From the NCBI GenBank assembly GCA_024305405.1, contig JAKNDB010000105.1:2851501-2915500 (forward strand): a stretch of DNA of 64,000 nucleotides, in the 5' to 3' direction. The position numbers were made by a program, and so were the translations under genes. This DNA is from Dirofilaria immitis. Its lineage: Eukaryota; Nematoda; Chromadorea; Rhabditida; Onchocercidae. Position 1 is the first letter of the stretch. The number at the start of each line of letters is the position of its first letter. Below the pieces are notes generated by a model. That model worked only from the letters and a program-made list of their open reading frames with translations, was not told the origin of the DNA and did not search any database. This document shows positions 1 to 13,080 of the stretch, in pieces.

Positions 1-2423
1 CTACTTAAGATTGAATTAGCTTGCTGTTAATTATATTTGCATCATTATAGCATTCATTAATTTTGGGAAGCTTATATTGATGCATTTTAATTGTGAACCA
101 TAAAAAATGTGCTTCAGTTTTAATGATTAAGGTATCATCTCAATGTATCATTTCGTTATTTCGAAAATCATATCGGAAAAAGTGAATTGGTCCCGTTGGT
201 GATGATAATAATGAAAAGATGTGCAGAGACAATCACAGCAATTTTCAAAAGCCATTAGATGTGCTGTAATAAACGAGCTTTTGAAAGATGTTATTTTAAC
301 AACAAAATTGCATAGTGACATTATCTGTTCCGCTTTATATGGACATCACGTGGCTACGACGGCCTTTGTGAATCTTTCTTGGTTGAAAGCTTGTATTTCT
401 ATAATCTTCTTCTTCAAAGAATTAAGTATATATTTCCTTATTTTTATTGCATATGGCAGCCTATGAGTATGCATTACATATGTAATCAATTGAATACCTT
501 TTTTTTGATTTAATTTCAATCAAATAAATGCTTCTTCATCTATCGGCTTTTATTAAATTTCTCTTTCTGAGTGATTGTAGACAGATGATTAGGAGTACGC
601 TCATGATTTATTCAGGAAATTATCTAGTATTCATATGAAATTAAATGTTTTTTGTTCGCATTTTTTCCATGATCACTTACAATCATTCAAACTTTTTAGC
701 AAATCAAAATTGGTTTGCAAAATTTTTAATTTTAGGAATTTATATATATGTATACAAATATATAAAGATATGCTCATATGAGATTAAATTTTTTTGGGGA
801 GGCTATGGTTTACATTTGCTGTAGTCCGCTCACTGCAATTTAGCTGGTTATCTTTTCAGATATATATGTAAATTTATTTAGGAGTATATGAAGGTGTACT
901 ATATCTTTTCTATTTAATGAGTCCATAATATTCTATTTCTAGAACTGTATATGACTTGAATGCGAAGTATCTACTCCTCAGATGTTGCACACCTGATACA
1001 TTTGCACTGTGATGCATTTCTAAATTACCATATACGAATAATTAATTATGGCGCATTATTTAGCATGCAAAATATTGATAAAAATGGTAAATATAAATAC
1101 CAACGTTTAGGGCATAGAACTACAGATATTTGGATCTGGAAGTTCGTAATATTAACCATCAAACTGTTTTATTTAATATTCTCCGGATAAGAGTATTAAC
1201 ATCCATTTAATCCTATCTGACTAATAGTTGTTAGTTCTGATCGTTACTTATTGAAAATCATTTTACCGAATTTCTACAGCAGTTGATGCTTGTAACTTTT
1301 GCCCTCAATAATATGCCCTCCTTAAATTTTATAGAAATTTTTAATGCAGCTATTAGTAAGATGGTGTGCTAGCTGGATTAAACATTTAAATAAAAGAAGA
1401 TCAATTCTATGTTTGCTATTGTTTTTGTTTTATCCGGCTGAAAAAATTGTAATTTGAAATGTTTTTCCATCAAGTGATTATAAGACGAAAATATTAAATT
1501 TGGTCGATCTATCATGTACGGAGATTTTATTACGTCAAAATGCTTATAAATATAAATTTGGAATTATTGCAATTGTCTATTTCTGTCTTCACTAATGTAA
1601 ACCTGGACGCTTTATATCTTATGAGTGATGTCTTCAGTAAGATCTGATATATTTCGTGGATTTTTATACTGGTAAAGCAGCGCAACAAAACGAATTATTG
1701 AATGTAATTTGAAAGTAGCTTGCAGAATGGAAATGAAGATGAAACAACACAATTTTTCGGCGGTATATTTGGCGCAGTCGGAGAAAAGGCGGAGCGCTTT
1801 TAAAGTAAAATAATTGAATGCAATTTCCAAGTATTGCTGTTGTTAGTGATCAGTTATTCTCGTTGTTCTTACTGCACTAGTGATATTATTACTTATTGGT
1901 ATTTATAATGATTAATCTAGATTTCATCATTTCAAGATTGAAGTCGGCTAATTATTATCGATTTTAGTCCTGAAATGAAGCTAAAATAGACTGACAAAGT
2001 TTCCAAATCTTCGAAAGCGGGCAAGATTTTTTGACCTGATTTCCATTATTATAGCTAGCATTTTAGAAATGCTGTTCGTTTAACCTTTATTTTCTTTTTT
2101 GTTTAACCTTTATTTTCTTTTTTTTGTCTTCCATTTGTTTCCTTTTTTAAACCAGGAAACTTCCTTTCATAATTATTATACACTATAATTTTTGCAACTG
2201 AATATGTTTTATGATAGCTAATTGTCGTTATGAAAATTTTACAGTCATTATCCATTCCTACGATAATTTCGCAGTTGTGAGTATGAAGAGTCGTGGTTGT
2301 CAAGTTTTTAGAATTGAAAAAATATCCTTGTTTGTATAGTGGTTAGTTCCGCTTGATGTAATCAATGTTCCATTCTTTCTGTACATTTACTGACAAAACT
2401 AACGAAACAGTTGACTGTTTTAG
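1..2423. other. Left flank, probably intron of bnc-1
   Basis: No exon can be assigned with confidence. The basonuclin exon at 2424 begins in phase 0 in the middle of a conserved domain, so the upstream exons, including the cysteine motif near the N terminus of the family, must lie to the left. They are not visible here, so most of this stretch is inferred to be intron. It contains a perfect tandem duplication of a 23-bp unit at 2078-2100 and 2101-2123. A moderately GC-rich patch at 1735-1805 can be read open on both strands but has no convincing pair of splice sites. Confidence 0.5.
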
Positions 2424-5400
2424 GATGTTAAGACGGGTAAACCTCTGAATAACTGGATATGTGCTAATGTGCAATGTGAACTACAACTTATGGATCGTTT
2501 CACGGGCATCACTTCGTGTGCCGATCTAGTTGATCCACTTCGCCGATCACTGGTGCCATCGTTTTTGCATAACTGGCCAGCATTTGTAGGATTTCCTCCA
2601 CCAGTGTTGAATGTTTCTCAAGGATCAGTCACTGACATGCTTTTACGACCTTGTTGGCATTTTCATTGTTTTTCACTCCTTTGTTCAGCATTTTCCTGGA
2701 ATTTTATAATAAGGAATTTTTTGTAATTTTATAATAAGGAAATCAAAGTAAAGCTGTATTGCTGTTACGTAATATCTTCAGAAGATATGTGCAGTTCCTT
2801 TGTTTTCTAAATAGTATCATACAGTAATTTTAAAAATTGACTTTGCATTTTGCTAAAAGTTAGAAGTAGCAAACAAACTCAAATAATCATTTATTATGAT
2901 TTTTATTCTGTTTAAATGTAAAAGACACAAAATGCTAAAAAGTTACTATTTCTGAAATTCTAAAATGACTATGTTTTGAATTTTTTACGAGACAGTTGTT
3001 CACGAAAGATAAATTTATTCTTTTTGAGCAACGGTAATTCCTATGGCCCAAATCCAAATTGTTATCATGTGCGTAGCTATCAATTCAATTGTTTAAATTA
3101 GCATTAGAATTGAAAAAATATTACAAGTTTTGTTTAAGTCTTATTCTAAATTGTGTGCTCGATATCATAGGCTTATTGTATTAATTTCAGATATTTAAAG
3201 TAATGATTGAAATCTCGGTTATAATCGTTCATTTATATGATGATTCAACTAATCAAAGTTAAGGCTCTCGAGTATCGGAATCGACGAGTGGTTGTGAAGC
3301 ATCTGCAAGTGATGAACATGTTTCATCGGAGTTGATTGCCGATGAAGTCGATGAAATCGCTAGAAAAGAAGTGGTGCAGCAGTTACAACAGCAACAACAG
3401 CAGCATGATGAGACAACAGTAATCGACGAAGGAGTTGTCAAATTTGATGCCGTTTCATTCGTCGAGAGTAGTGATTTAAAAGCAAAGCCGATAACTCAAG
3501 TATTGGTATTTGTTTTTCTTCGAAGTGTGGGATAGTTTTTTCGTTGCTTTTCTGTTTTTATCTCCATATGTTTAGAGAAATAGAAAAAATTATATCTTTA
3601 CATTTTATGGAAGAAATCATATATTATTAAATACTGTATATGCTAAAATATCTTAGTTGACTCTCTCTATCTTCTGATTCAAATTTCAGATTTTTTTGTC
3701 TCTTGGTGGTGCGATTATACTAAATTTGTAAAATTTTCAAATCTTTTAGGCACCGAAAAGTAATGGCAAGAGACGAGTTCAGTGCTTGAAATGTTTCAAA
3801 ACATTTTGTGATAAAGGAGCACTGAAAATACACAACAGTGCAGTACATTTGAAAGAGATGCACAAGTGTACAGTAGAAGGATGTGAAATGATGTTCTCAT
3901 CAAGACGTAGTAGGTCTGCACTTTGCAATTATTTTTGTCAGAATGCAGAATTTATTTGAATTAATTTCGCGGATTGATAGATCTTCAGTTTATAGAGCAT
4001 TCTGTGACTTTCAGAAGTAAAAGCTTCGAGTGATCTTTTGCTTTATACTTATAAAGAATTACTTATGGAATTGCCAGGAAATAAAACTAAAGTCACTTAT
4101 CTGATGGGTATTAGCATTTTACCGTTGTTCGAATAGGCAGTTACTCTATTGTTGCAGAAACCGACATTCAGCTAATCCTAATCCAAAGTTGCACACTTCT
4201 GCCACACAAAAACAGTTTGATTCATTCAGTGGTGATAATTCACGTGATAGTTCTGTTCCTAAAATGGTCTGTTCATTTCTTCACTTTTTCAATCTCTTAT
4301 TTTCTCGAACGGAAAGAATTATTCGTTTTTATGGAACATCTATTATAACAAAGAAATTTGAAGCGTAGCGAAATGCGATGTAGTCCCATTTCTTAAAGCA
4401 ATTGAATAAATTTAATTTGTTTGAGAATAGAAAATAAAAACGGTTAGTGATAAAATGAGATTTTTTAATTATGGCCATGAGGATTTTTATTCTTCAGAAA
4501 TTTTAAGTACATAGAGAAATTTTTAGAATGAATTCATTTCATTTTCGATGCAAGAATAACTTTGATTATCGTAGGAGCGTTGACTAACTCTGAAGTATGA
4601 GTAACTAAAGTGCGGCGGTATTTTGAGGGAGGAAAAAAACCTTCAACAGAAGAAATTAAAAATTGTTGAGGGAATGCGGTAAAAATATGAAAGAAAATGA
4701 AAAACGAAAATGGAATATATCAAAGGTGCAAACTTATATGAAACCCATCTTTGTTTCTAATTTGTTCCGACGTAAAAATATTCATCAAAACATATCTTCT
4801 TCCTGTGGTTTTCTCAATGGATTTTTGCTTCTTTGTAGGTTTCTTCTAGATGGGAAAATAAAAACGAAAAACGTCTTTACTAGTAAACATTTTTTAATTT
4901 CACGTGCTTTATTTACAAAGTTAAAAGTTGAAATTAAAGATGAGAAAAAAAAGAGTTGTTTACCAGGTAGAGCCAAATGAGCCACAGCGCTATGTCCTCC
5001 TGTTGATAACATCTTAGCAGGCCAACGTTCGGCTAAAAACTACATAAACAAGATTTACTATGAAAGAAATCAAATATCTGATCAGATGTCAATTATAAAG
5101 ATCTTTGTTTATTTACTGATTAACAAATAATCTCAGTCCATGAGTATAACAACCAGAAAATTAATTTTCGTGCAGAATCGCAAGATTTTTTTGTTTGTTT
5201 AACTGACTGTCTTGGTTGTTTTTATTTTGTATTGAAATTTTTTTGGCAATGAAATTTTTCCATTTATTTTAAAAGCAATTTTTTATAGGATAACCTGCTT
5301 TACTTTGCTGGTTCATCGGAAGCAAACATAACTGCTCATTCGCCACTTTCGCAAAGCAATAGTGATACTTCTACATCAACACGACCAAAATTGACTCCAG

Positions 5401-6341
5401 AAAGAAATACCCATTTTGGGACGCGTAAACGTAAATGTGATAGACCGGTTAAATTAGCAATTACTGATGAAATAACGGTAAGATTTTATTTATTGAAATG
5501 GACTTCTTAATATGGTATTTATTACAGTCGAATCAGAAAATCAAATTACTTGTTCTTTAAAAACTGATTCTAAAATTTGAGTTATGAACATTTTTCTACG
5601 CCTGATTGCTGGTTTTTAATTTTATTCGCTAATTCGAGGGTCTTGGAGGATATCATCGAATTGGCATTAATTTAACACTCATTATTTTTAAAATATTTTG
5701 TCATTTTGCAGCACGCGAAACGAGAATCATGTAGTTCTCTTATAGCAAGAACAATACCAATATCAGAATATAGTGAAACATTGTCAGTTGCACCGCTGGA
5801 TCTTACAAATGGAAAAACAGATTCGAAAAAGCTTTCTGGTGCTTTTATGGTTGAACCAACTAGGTGCTATTTCCATTGCTAATCATGATATTAGGACATT
5901 TGCCAACACACTCTTCTTTAACAATCTTTTGATTGAGATAAAAATATGCTTGAACGATTCATTTTCGAAAATTTATAAATCATTAATACTCAATGAGGAA
6001 ATTCTTGTTGCATAAAAATGCGGCTGTTAAAACTCTTTCAGCAGAAACTACCAAGATTAACAGAATTTTTTCCGTTATGTGAGCTTTGTTTGTTTCTTAT
6101 GAAATTTTTGTGAAGAAGTTAGTTTTGTAGTATGCCCTCGACAATATTTGCACCGACAACAGCAGCAGTAGCATCGAATTCAACCGCGTTAACACCGATT
6201 ACAGAAATGGTACGAATATTGCAACAAGCTCATATGTTCAATTCACAGAGGCTCAGTACAGCTGGTGGCGTTCAACGTGGTTTTAGCTTGCTTCAACTTA
6301 TGCAAGAACAAGCTAATGTTGGAAAAATGAAAGTGTCTTAA
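2424..6341 (+). CDS. bnc-1: Basonuclin-family C2H2 zinc-finger transcription factor (5'-partial)
   Basis: Inferred exons: 2424-2652, 3264-3499, 3750-3913, 4158-4266, 5289-5477, 5712-5863, 6131-6341. All phases agree and the frame is unbroken. The exon at 2424 matches the pre-finger region of basonuclins ([11 protein letters not shown], like QDASGKVLDHW). Exons 3750 and 4158 encode the diagnostic finger pair: [17 protein letters not shown], then [18 protein letters not shown] joined across the intron to [12 protein letters not shown]. This is the basonuclin/disconnected signature, so the product should be a nuclear sequence-specific regulator; C. elegans bnc-1 acts in motor-neuron identity. 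A short glutamine run (six Q plus LQ) lies at 3378-3404, and a basic TRKRKCDRP stretch in exon 5289-5477 may be a nuclear signal. The C-terminal exon is Ser/Thr/Ala-rich. The donor at 2652 is weak and chosen on phase. The start codon is outside the window. Confidence 0.87.
4964..5032 (-). other. Exon-like 69-bp segment on the strand opposite bnc-1
   Basis: Within the 1-kb bnc-1 intron 4267-5288, the minus strand shows a TTTTTAG acceptor, 69 bp open in one frame (reads [20 protein letters not shown]) and a G|GTAAAC donor. Base composition is clearly less AT-rich than the surrounding intron. On the plus strand every frame through it is closed, so it cannot be a cassette exon of bnc-1 itself. 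It could be one exon of a nested gene, a relic, or chance. No partner exon was found. Confidence 0.25.
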
Positions 6342-7322
6342 CAGTTTTTGATTTCTTTGGTTTTGGAAAATAAAAAGTGTCTTAATAATTTTTGATTTCT
6401 CTAATTACATTAATTCCTAAGTTGCATAGCATGTGGAGGAGGATGTTTTTTTACTTGAAAAGTGTAAGTTTATTTATATTAGAGATTTTTAGAACTAAGG
6501 GTTTTTCGATTTTCTTTTTTTAAATTAAAAATTTTTTAGACCAATTTGAAGATTTTCGGTAATTTTTTTAGAGTCGCTTTTTTTTCTTATAATTTTCGGA
6601 GCTCAGCTTTTTTATCTAACGAAAAGTACTCCGGCTTTTAAAAGTATTCAATAAACATAAGTTTAAATTTCAACACATTTTTAATAAATTGTGAATAATT
6701 TTTATTGAATTATTCTGAAGCGATCACTTGCTATGTATTTTCCACAGTGTCTCATTTCTATCCTATTCCGTTTGTCCATTATTCTCAATTGTTCGTTATA
6801 TATTGCCTTAATTCTTACAAGTCTGAATTGGATTATCAAGTTCTAAATATTTGTATTTATCAGATCTGTGAGAATGCTTAAATCCTTTAGGGAGATGAAA
6901 CTTAATAATATCGAGGGAAAAATAGAATTTTAAGACAGTTTAGGACATTACTCAATTAAAATGTAACCAATCGCATTAAATCATTGCAATACACTGCTTG
7001 CATTTTGGATGAGTAAATTCAGCTAATATTTTTCATACCGTCTCTTTTCCAACATTTTTTACTGAGCTCGTTTTCCTCAGTTATATATTATTGTCTTTAT
7101 TCGAATATTTGCACCGTTATTTTTTAATAGTATATTCCTGAGAACCCAATTTTGCTGTTCTTCAAATTTTAACTATAGGTTTGTCCGCTTAAATGATGAC
7201 GCATTTTATGTCCATATTAACCATCTTCGTATTCATGTATGTATATGTATATGTGTGTATGTGTGTGTGTGTGTATGTGTGTGTGTGTATGTGTGTGTGT
7301 GTATGTGTGTGTATGTGTGTGT

Positions 7323-7364
<42 letters not shown>

Positions 7365-8581
7365 ATGTATGTTTTATATTTCGCTTTTATACAATTCTCG
7401 CTGCTTACGGTGCAATATCCATTTGTTCTCTGCTTTTTTTTAAACAATTTTAACAAAACAGTGTGACTATCAACAGTCTGAGACATGAAAATTATACTTT
7501 TCTGTGATTTTTGTTTCGATGGTTTATTAATTGTTCAGATTAATACATTTGTTTGAGAGTTCCACGGAAACGTTATTTTATTCATGCTTTTCCGCATAAC
7601 TTAACATGCTCAGCCGTTGGAGAGAAATACAGGTGCTGTTCATTGGTAGGCTTTTGGGTTTATAACAGCACTTGAAATAAACTTATTAAGAAGTAGTCCG
7701 ATATGATATTGATAGGAATTTGGTATAGTTTATCATGCAATTTGTAATATCGATGCTCAAAATTATTGATGAAATGTGTCGAAATATCTTATGGATTATC
7801 ATATCTGCGATTTTTTCCAGAAGGGCTGATATTTCGATCGGCATTAAATAGCGAGCATAGAAATGGCACGAATTTGTGAGGTCCGTCTGTCTGAATCCAA
7901 TTATTAGATAATCACCCGATATTGAAATTATGTGATTGAATTAACTGCAAGATCATCATTTCACCAAAGAATAATGATATAGAAAAAGAGTCTAGTGAAT
8001 ATCGTTAAATTCATCCACTATAAATCACATATTACGTCAATTTTGGACTTGCTAATTTTGTTTTTTCATAGACAAAGCAAAGAATTTCCTGTAGTAAAAT
8101 AGCATTCAAGTGAGGGGAATCAATTTCGAGTTTTGAGCTTAAGGAATAGTTGCTTGAAGTGATGGAGGTACTTCATGACTTTCTTACTAAGAACTGAGTC
8201 GGAGGACCACTGCTGGTTTTTTTAACATCTTTATTGCAACAGTCAGAATGATGAGAAATATTCAGGACAAGATATTCTTTGTAATTTAAGACAGTTTTCT
8301 ATATTAAATAGTATCAGTCGAAGACAGATTGACCTTTCGTAACGAATTGTACTACTAATTATGATTTTAAGATATGTCATAGTTTTAAACAATTATCTGG
8401 TCTTTATGTTTGGGGATCTTGATAAAAATGAACTATTTTTTGCTAATTTCGAGTTTCTGTTGAAAGGAAACGATTATGTTTGATGTCTGAAGCAACGGTA
8501 AACGCACGTTTCAAATTTTATCTTTCTATTTAATTTTCTTTCCATTTACAGCTCAAGAACCATGTACATGTCAGTGCCTTT
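6342..8581. other. Non-coding interval between bnc-1 and the minus-strand gene
   Basis: No gene is supported. Just after the bnc-1 stop, the 3' flank contains a diverged direct duplication (AAAGTGTCTTAA...TTTTTGATTTCT, about 6331-6354 and 6375-6400). A TG-rich microsatellite lies at 7236-7372. The minus strand at about 8135-8217 has an open stretch after a CCAG acceptor (reads QWSSDSVLSKKVMKYLHHFK), but its phase does not fit the neighbouring gene and it is not annotated. Confidence 0.4.
7236..7372. repeat. Imperfect (TG)n/(TATG) microsatellite
   Basis: About 135 bp of TG dinucleotides interrupted at intervals by TA, giving a TGTATG-type compound repeat. Open frames running through it on both strands are repeat artefacts. 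Confidence 0.95.
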
Positions 8582-11500
8582 TCACATGTTTCCAAACGGT
8601 GGCAATAGCTTATGATTTCTATCTACAACATATGCAATTATCAAGGAGAGCGCTTCTAATGTTGAATTCTTTTAGGAATAAATTTTTCAAGTTCAGAATT
8701 TCGTATTTACCGCTATGATATTATAATTTTGCCTAAGTAAGTGAATTACTAAAATCTGATTAGAATTTGCACTGTTTACAACTATCAACTACGGTGTGCA
8801 ACGTTCCGAAAACAAATCACATATATTTAGTGACTACGCATTGAGCAGCATACTTCTGTAATTATTCTCGAAAAGCTATTGGAGAAATTAGATTCTAAAA
8901 TGAAATTTAAACAAATAATAAACGTATAGAATTAATTACCGGATAATTGTGTGATGAAACAAAAAATTTAAATAACCTAATAGAGACGACAAACATACCA
9001 TTCATGTTGTGATTGGTCCGGTCTGGCGTATTAAATTCTTCCGACGAAAAATATTTTCCTTCTCTTACTTTTAATATCTAAAGAGTAGATCGAGTTTAGT
9101 GCACTTTATCAAATTCATTTCTATTGGTTTCCGAATTCTTAATTTTAAAGTTTTCATTTACAAATCTATCATTAAATTGGTGAATTTATGATTACTGAGA
9201 AAAGTATTTTCAATGTTGTTTCTTATTGTCATCGGTACAGAATCATTACTTGTAACTGTGCGGATTCTCAAAACATCTTTGTTCGTTTTTAACTTCACTT
9301 AAGTTCTTATTGAATCTTTAATATGGCATAATTTAACAAACCTTCAGGATGCATTGCTTTCAATACGTGGATAGATTGTCTCGAAACTTTTGCACTAATA
9401 TTGCATGTAGTTGCAACTCTCAAAGACTGAAAAAAAACGTATGGAAGATCAAAAACTGAGCAAATCTTACAGATAATATGAGATTCATGAAATTTAGTAA
9501 AATTAAGATTCAGTTTTTTAAAAAATAAATATAAAGTGCTTATGAAGTGTAGATATAAATGTATTCACCTGACGCATATAACTTGCAAATAATAAGTTTG
9601 AATGAAGACCCCAGCTATCTTCGAAATAATTATCATCGAAGATGAAGTTGCTCAAGTTATCCTTTGGATGCTTATTGGCGATGTCCTCGGGTGAGTCACG
9701 ACGACTAACTGCAAATGTTCAACAATTGGTTTCAGCTGAATTCGCATATCAGTATTGAGGATTCATTTATTTAGTTTTACTATCTTTTGGTCAACTATAG
9801 GCACCTTCTATGACCGTAACATTCAACTCACTTTTGCCGCATCACAGTTAGCTACGGCGATAGATTGTTCAATAGGATGAACTTTGGCTTTAACCATGCG
9901 AAGCTCACTCATAGATGTTTTCTTTTTATCACAGTATTTTCTTCGATATATTCCGCTTCAGCTTTTTGATAATTCAGACTACTGTTCTTAAAACACAGTT
10001 TGATTATAACTGAAAACAGAGTTCGAAAAATATGGATTTATTTTTTCCTTCTTTACTCGAAAATGTATGGTTATTCTAAGACTTGAAATGCAATGACCAC
10101 GAAAAACGTTTGAAAGTAGTCACAAATAAGGCATAAATTAAATACCGGTAAGTGGCATTGTCTAATGTCAACATTTTTTCTTGAGTGAAAAGATAGAAAT
10201 ATGAGTGCATGTGTAAATATTCTCTTGATTCTTTTAGCAATTTCTTGAGAAGATTACAGGAATCCCTGGAAATTAATGCGTTAATCTAAAAAAAAGGAAA
10301 AAAGAAATGAAAAACTTAGCAGCTTCAAAATGAGGATTGTTTGTCGTGATAAATTCTACTACATTCTTGATTCGAATTTGATATGGCAAATAACCCAAAA
10401 TCAAATTTAAAGGCTCAGTTCAAAAAAAAACAGAATTAAAGATTCCAAATGATATAAATGATAGATTGTCACCCGTCATTAGACAAAAATAAGAAGTGAT
10501 CTACGAACAAAATGGAAATCTGTTGAACAAAAATTTTAGAAATTGTTAGAATTCGATTTGCTCAAACATGCAGTAGCAAAGCAGAACGATGAGGTGAGCT
10601 CGAGAATTATACCTTCAAATTTGTATCAAATGAATTGTACTCAAAACGTAAATGATACTGAAATGAAAAAAAAATTGTTCCTTTACATTCTCAATTCAAT
10701 TTTGATATAGTTATTGAATATTTGAGCAAATTTATCATTCTCTTACGCTTTGATCTACCTGAATTTCGCCTTAATCTAGGTAGTTCTATTTTGAAAAATA
10801 AGTTTCATCCATTGTAGCTTATGAATACTTATTGATTAGTACAGAGATTCATCTATTTGATTGTATTACAAATATAATATCAGCTATAATTGCTTCGTGT
10901 AGATCAAATCATGATGGATTAGAGCTGTAAATGATAATAAAGCATGACAGTTCTATTATTATGATAAATGTCAGTGATGTGAAAGATAAAATAGGCACTA
11001 TTTGGATTTTAATTCATGCTTGCAGAATTTAAATCAACTTACTTATTAAAACAATAATAGTCCAAATGATTAGAATCTTTTTCCAGTGGTCTTTTGAAAA
11101 TTTCCTGAATTATAAAAATATTTTATTGAAATGAAAGCTGTCGAGAAGACAGTTAATCATAACAATTTACGGTTATTAATGTTCAAAGAAGGCAATGATT
11201 CAAATAGTAGTAAATATATTAATTAATATGGCATAATTAAATTTGCACACATTGCCATATTGCTATTAATGAAAGAAACTAATGGCTGAATATTTGACGA
11301 GCTTCTAAGTAATATTCGTTGAAAAAAATGAGAAAACTTTCGGATGAATACTTGGCATCATGAGTATCACAGTTGCTGTAATTTCAGCTGACATATTATT
11401 AAATATATTTTGTTTCTTTCAATATATCTTGACTGATTAAAGCATGCATTTTAGGATTTTAAAATATCGTCCATATACAAGTGATACTGATAAGTTTTTT

Positions 11501-13080
11501 GCTTTTAATAACCTAGTAATATGAATAATATATACCCATCAAATGAATAAATGAAGGATAAAAATAGTTATTATAACTGTTCTGGAAAATGACAGATGCT
11601 GGATTTTACGTAATCGATAGTGGTTGTGAGGAATATTTAATTATAACTCCGATCAATTCGTTACAATTTTTATTGAATTTCAATATCTGCTCTTACGAAA
11701 ACAAGTCTGCGCTATCTTGCACAAAAATTCAGCACTAATTTATCGAAAAGATTTGTAAAATAGTATATTCGGTAGTGGAAATTGCAGGAAAAAAGCTTGA
11801 CAATTAAATTATGAAAATCTAAAAAATGAAGAAATTTTCGTGAGACACAAAGAATTAAAAATCCGAGAATGAGAAATATAATAATGGCAAAAACTCTATC
11901 GTTAAAATATTGATTAGGATTTTCAGCTAATTATTAAATCTAATTGATCATATTAACCTTGCTTAATAAAGTAATGTTTCTCTTCATTACTCAACAAATC
12001 ATTAATGTTTAGCGCCATTGCTGCAATAATATCAATGACGGATAAAGTATAATGTGAGGTGTGTATATCAAATAAATGGAGAGGATGTGTTTTGAGCCAA
12101 AATGGATAATAGGAAAGATTCTGTTGACCCAGTAAATGAAAGCACTTATTTATGAGTGTAACAAATTGTTATTTTATTCTCAAAAAAATTATCCTCCTCT
12201 AAAATATTACGTATATATTGGATGAACAAAACGATGAAATAAAATCGCTTAATTAGAATCGATTTTCTAAATTCTTGATAAACTAATGCATCGGTAAAAG
12301 AATTTCAGAAGAATATACATACGGAAATTTGTTACACTTTTTCTTAACCAATCCCATATAGATCGCTTTCGTTCATTACACTCTCTTTGAACTTCTATTA
12401 CTTTGATGGCATTTTTATCATCCATTTTTATGTAGATAACATTTCTACAAAAATTAGTGTAGCCAGATAAATCTGATAGTTAATGAACGTTTTAATTATT
12501 TCAAGTGGAAATAATTTAACACAAATCACTACTAAACCAATTCCGGAATACTATAAAGAATAAACGCTTTGATCGTAAATGTAAGCTTCAAGCAAACAAT
12601 CTTTGATAATTCTTCAGTTTTGTTCAAATACTAACCAAATATAATAAACTAGTGAAACAAGTCAACTTCTGGTTTACATAAAATTTTTAAAATAGTTAAA
12701 TATATTTTCAGGCTGCTAGATAGATAATGGCTTGGCATCAGTGACTCAATTCACTTTTGCTTCGAACTATTTCTCAAATTTTTAAATCTAATATTTACAA
12801 AAACGGTTACCCCAGGTCCGAAAACTAAAAATGTACATGTAGATATGAAAAAGTAAAAAAATACAATTTAAAGCCTATTATTGCTTGTTTACTGTTTTAT
12901 TCCAATGATGTTTGAAATAATGTTTTCGGTCCCAACTGCAATGGGAAAAGCGGGAAACGCCTGATCTTCGTTGTAGAATATTGGCAAGAATTTGATCTTC
13001 AACATATGCGCATAATATATACCCAAAATTTATTTCATAATTGTCGATGGACCATTAAAAGAGCTGTTTCTCAGCGATAA
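8582..13080 (-). CDS. Unrecognised multi-exon gene (5' end not found)
   Basis: Exons with agreeing phases, read leftwards: 12893-13080, 12811-12824 (14 nt), 12323-12444, 11958-12020, about 11709-11727, about 11343-11383, a poorly defined part at 10430-10790, 10316 to about 10425, 10146-10265, 9832-9981, 9569-9708, 9342-9426, 9162-9276, 8999-9062, 8582-8622. Most have TTTCAG/TTGTAG acceptors and GTAAGT-like donors. The stop is the TGA at 8582-8584, after LLPPFGNM. Readable stretches include RKRSIWDWLRKSVTNF, NNPHFEAAK joined to DSCNLLKKLLKES, KAEAEYIEENT, MSELRMVKAKVHPIEQSIA and EGKYFSSEEFNT. The protein looks soluble, charged and partly helical, with no signal peptide or membrane span seen. 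I recognise no domain. Frame slips at 13033-13035 and 9918-9921, and probably at the 9832 donor, match the homopolymer deletions seen in neighbouring known genes. Existence is fairly sure; the 5' end and the 10430-10790 part are not. Confidence 0.55.
12811..12824 (-). other. Probable 14-nt microexon
   Basis: Minus-strand TTTTTAG acceptor, 14 nt (TTTTCGGACCTGGG), then a GTAACC donor. The preceding exon ends in phase 0 (12893) and the following exon (12444) begins with the single base needed to complete GG+A. Including the microexon therefore keeps one continuous frame (...NKT-FSDLG-NVIYIK...). Confidence 0.4.

Noticed and set aside
4663..4980. 105-codon plus-strand open frame
   Set aside because: It lies within the bnc-1 intron 4267-5288, is Lys/Phe-rich low complexity, and has no motif or splice links.
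7193..7486. Several open frames of 60-90 codons rich in Cys/Val or His/Thr, also at 48340-48633 and 49645-50089
   Set aside because: They are translations of TG/CA microsatellites in all frames, without splice or start context.
10553..10600. Plus-strand exon-like stretch (LLKHAVAKQNDE with a GTGAGC donor)
   Set aside because: Isolated, about 40 bp, and antisense to the better-supported minus-strand gene; likely chance.
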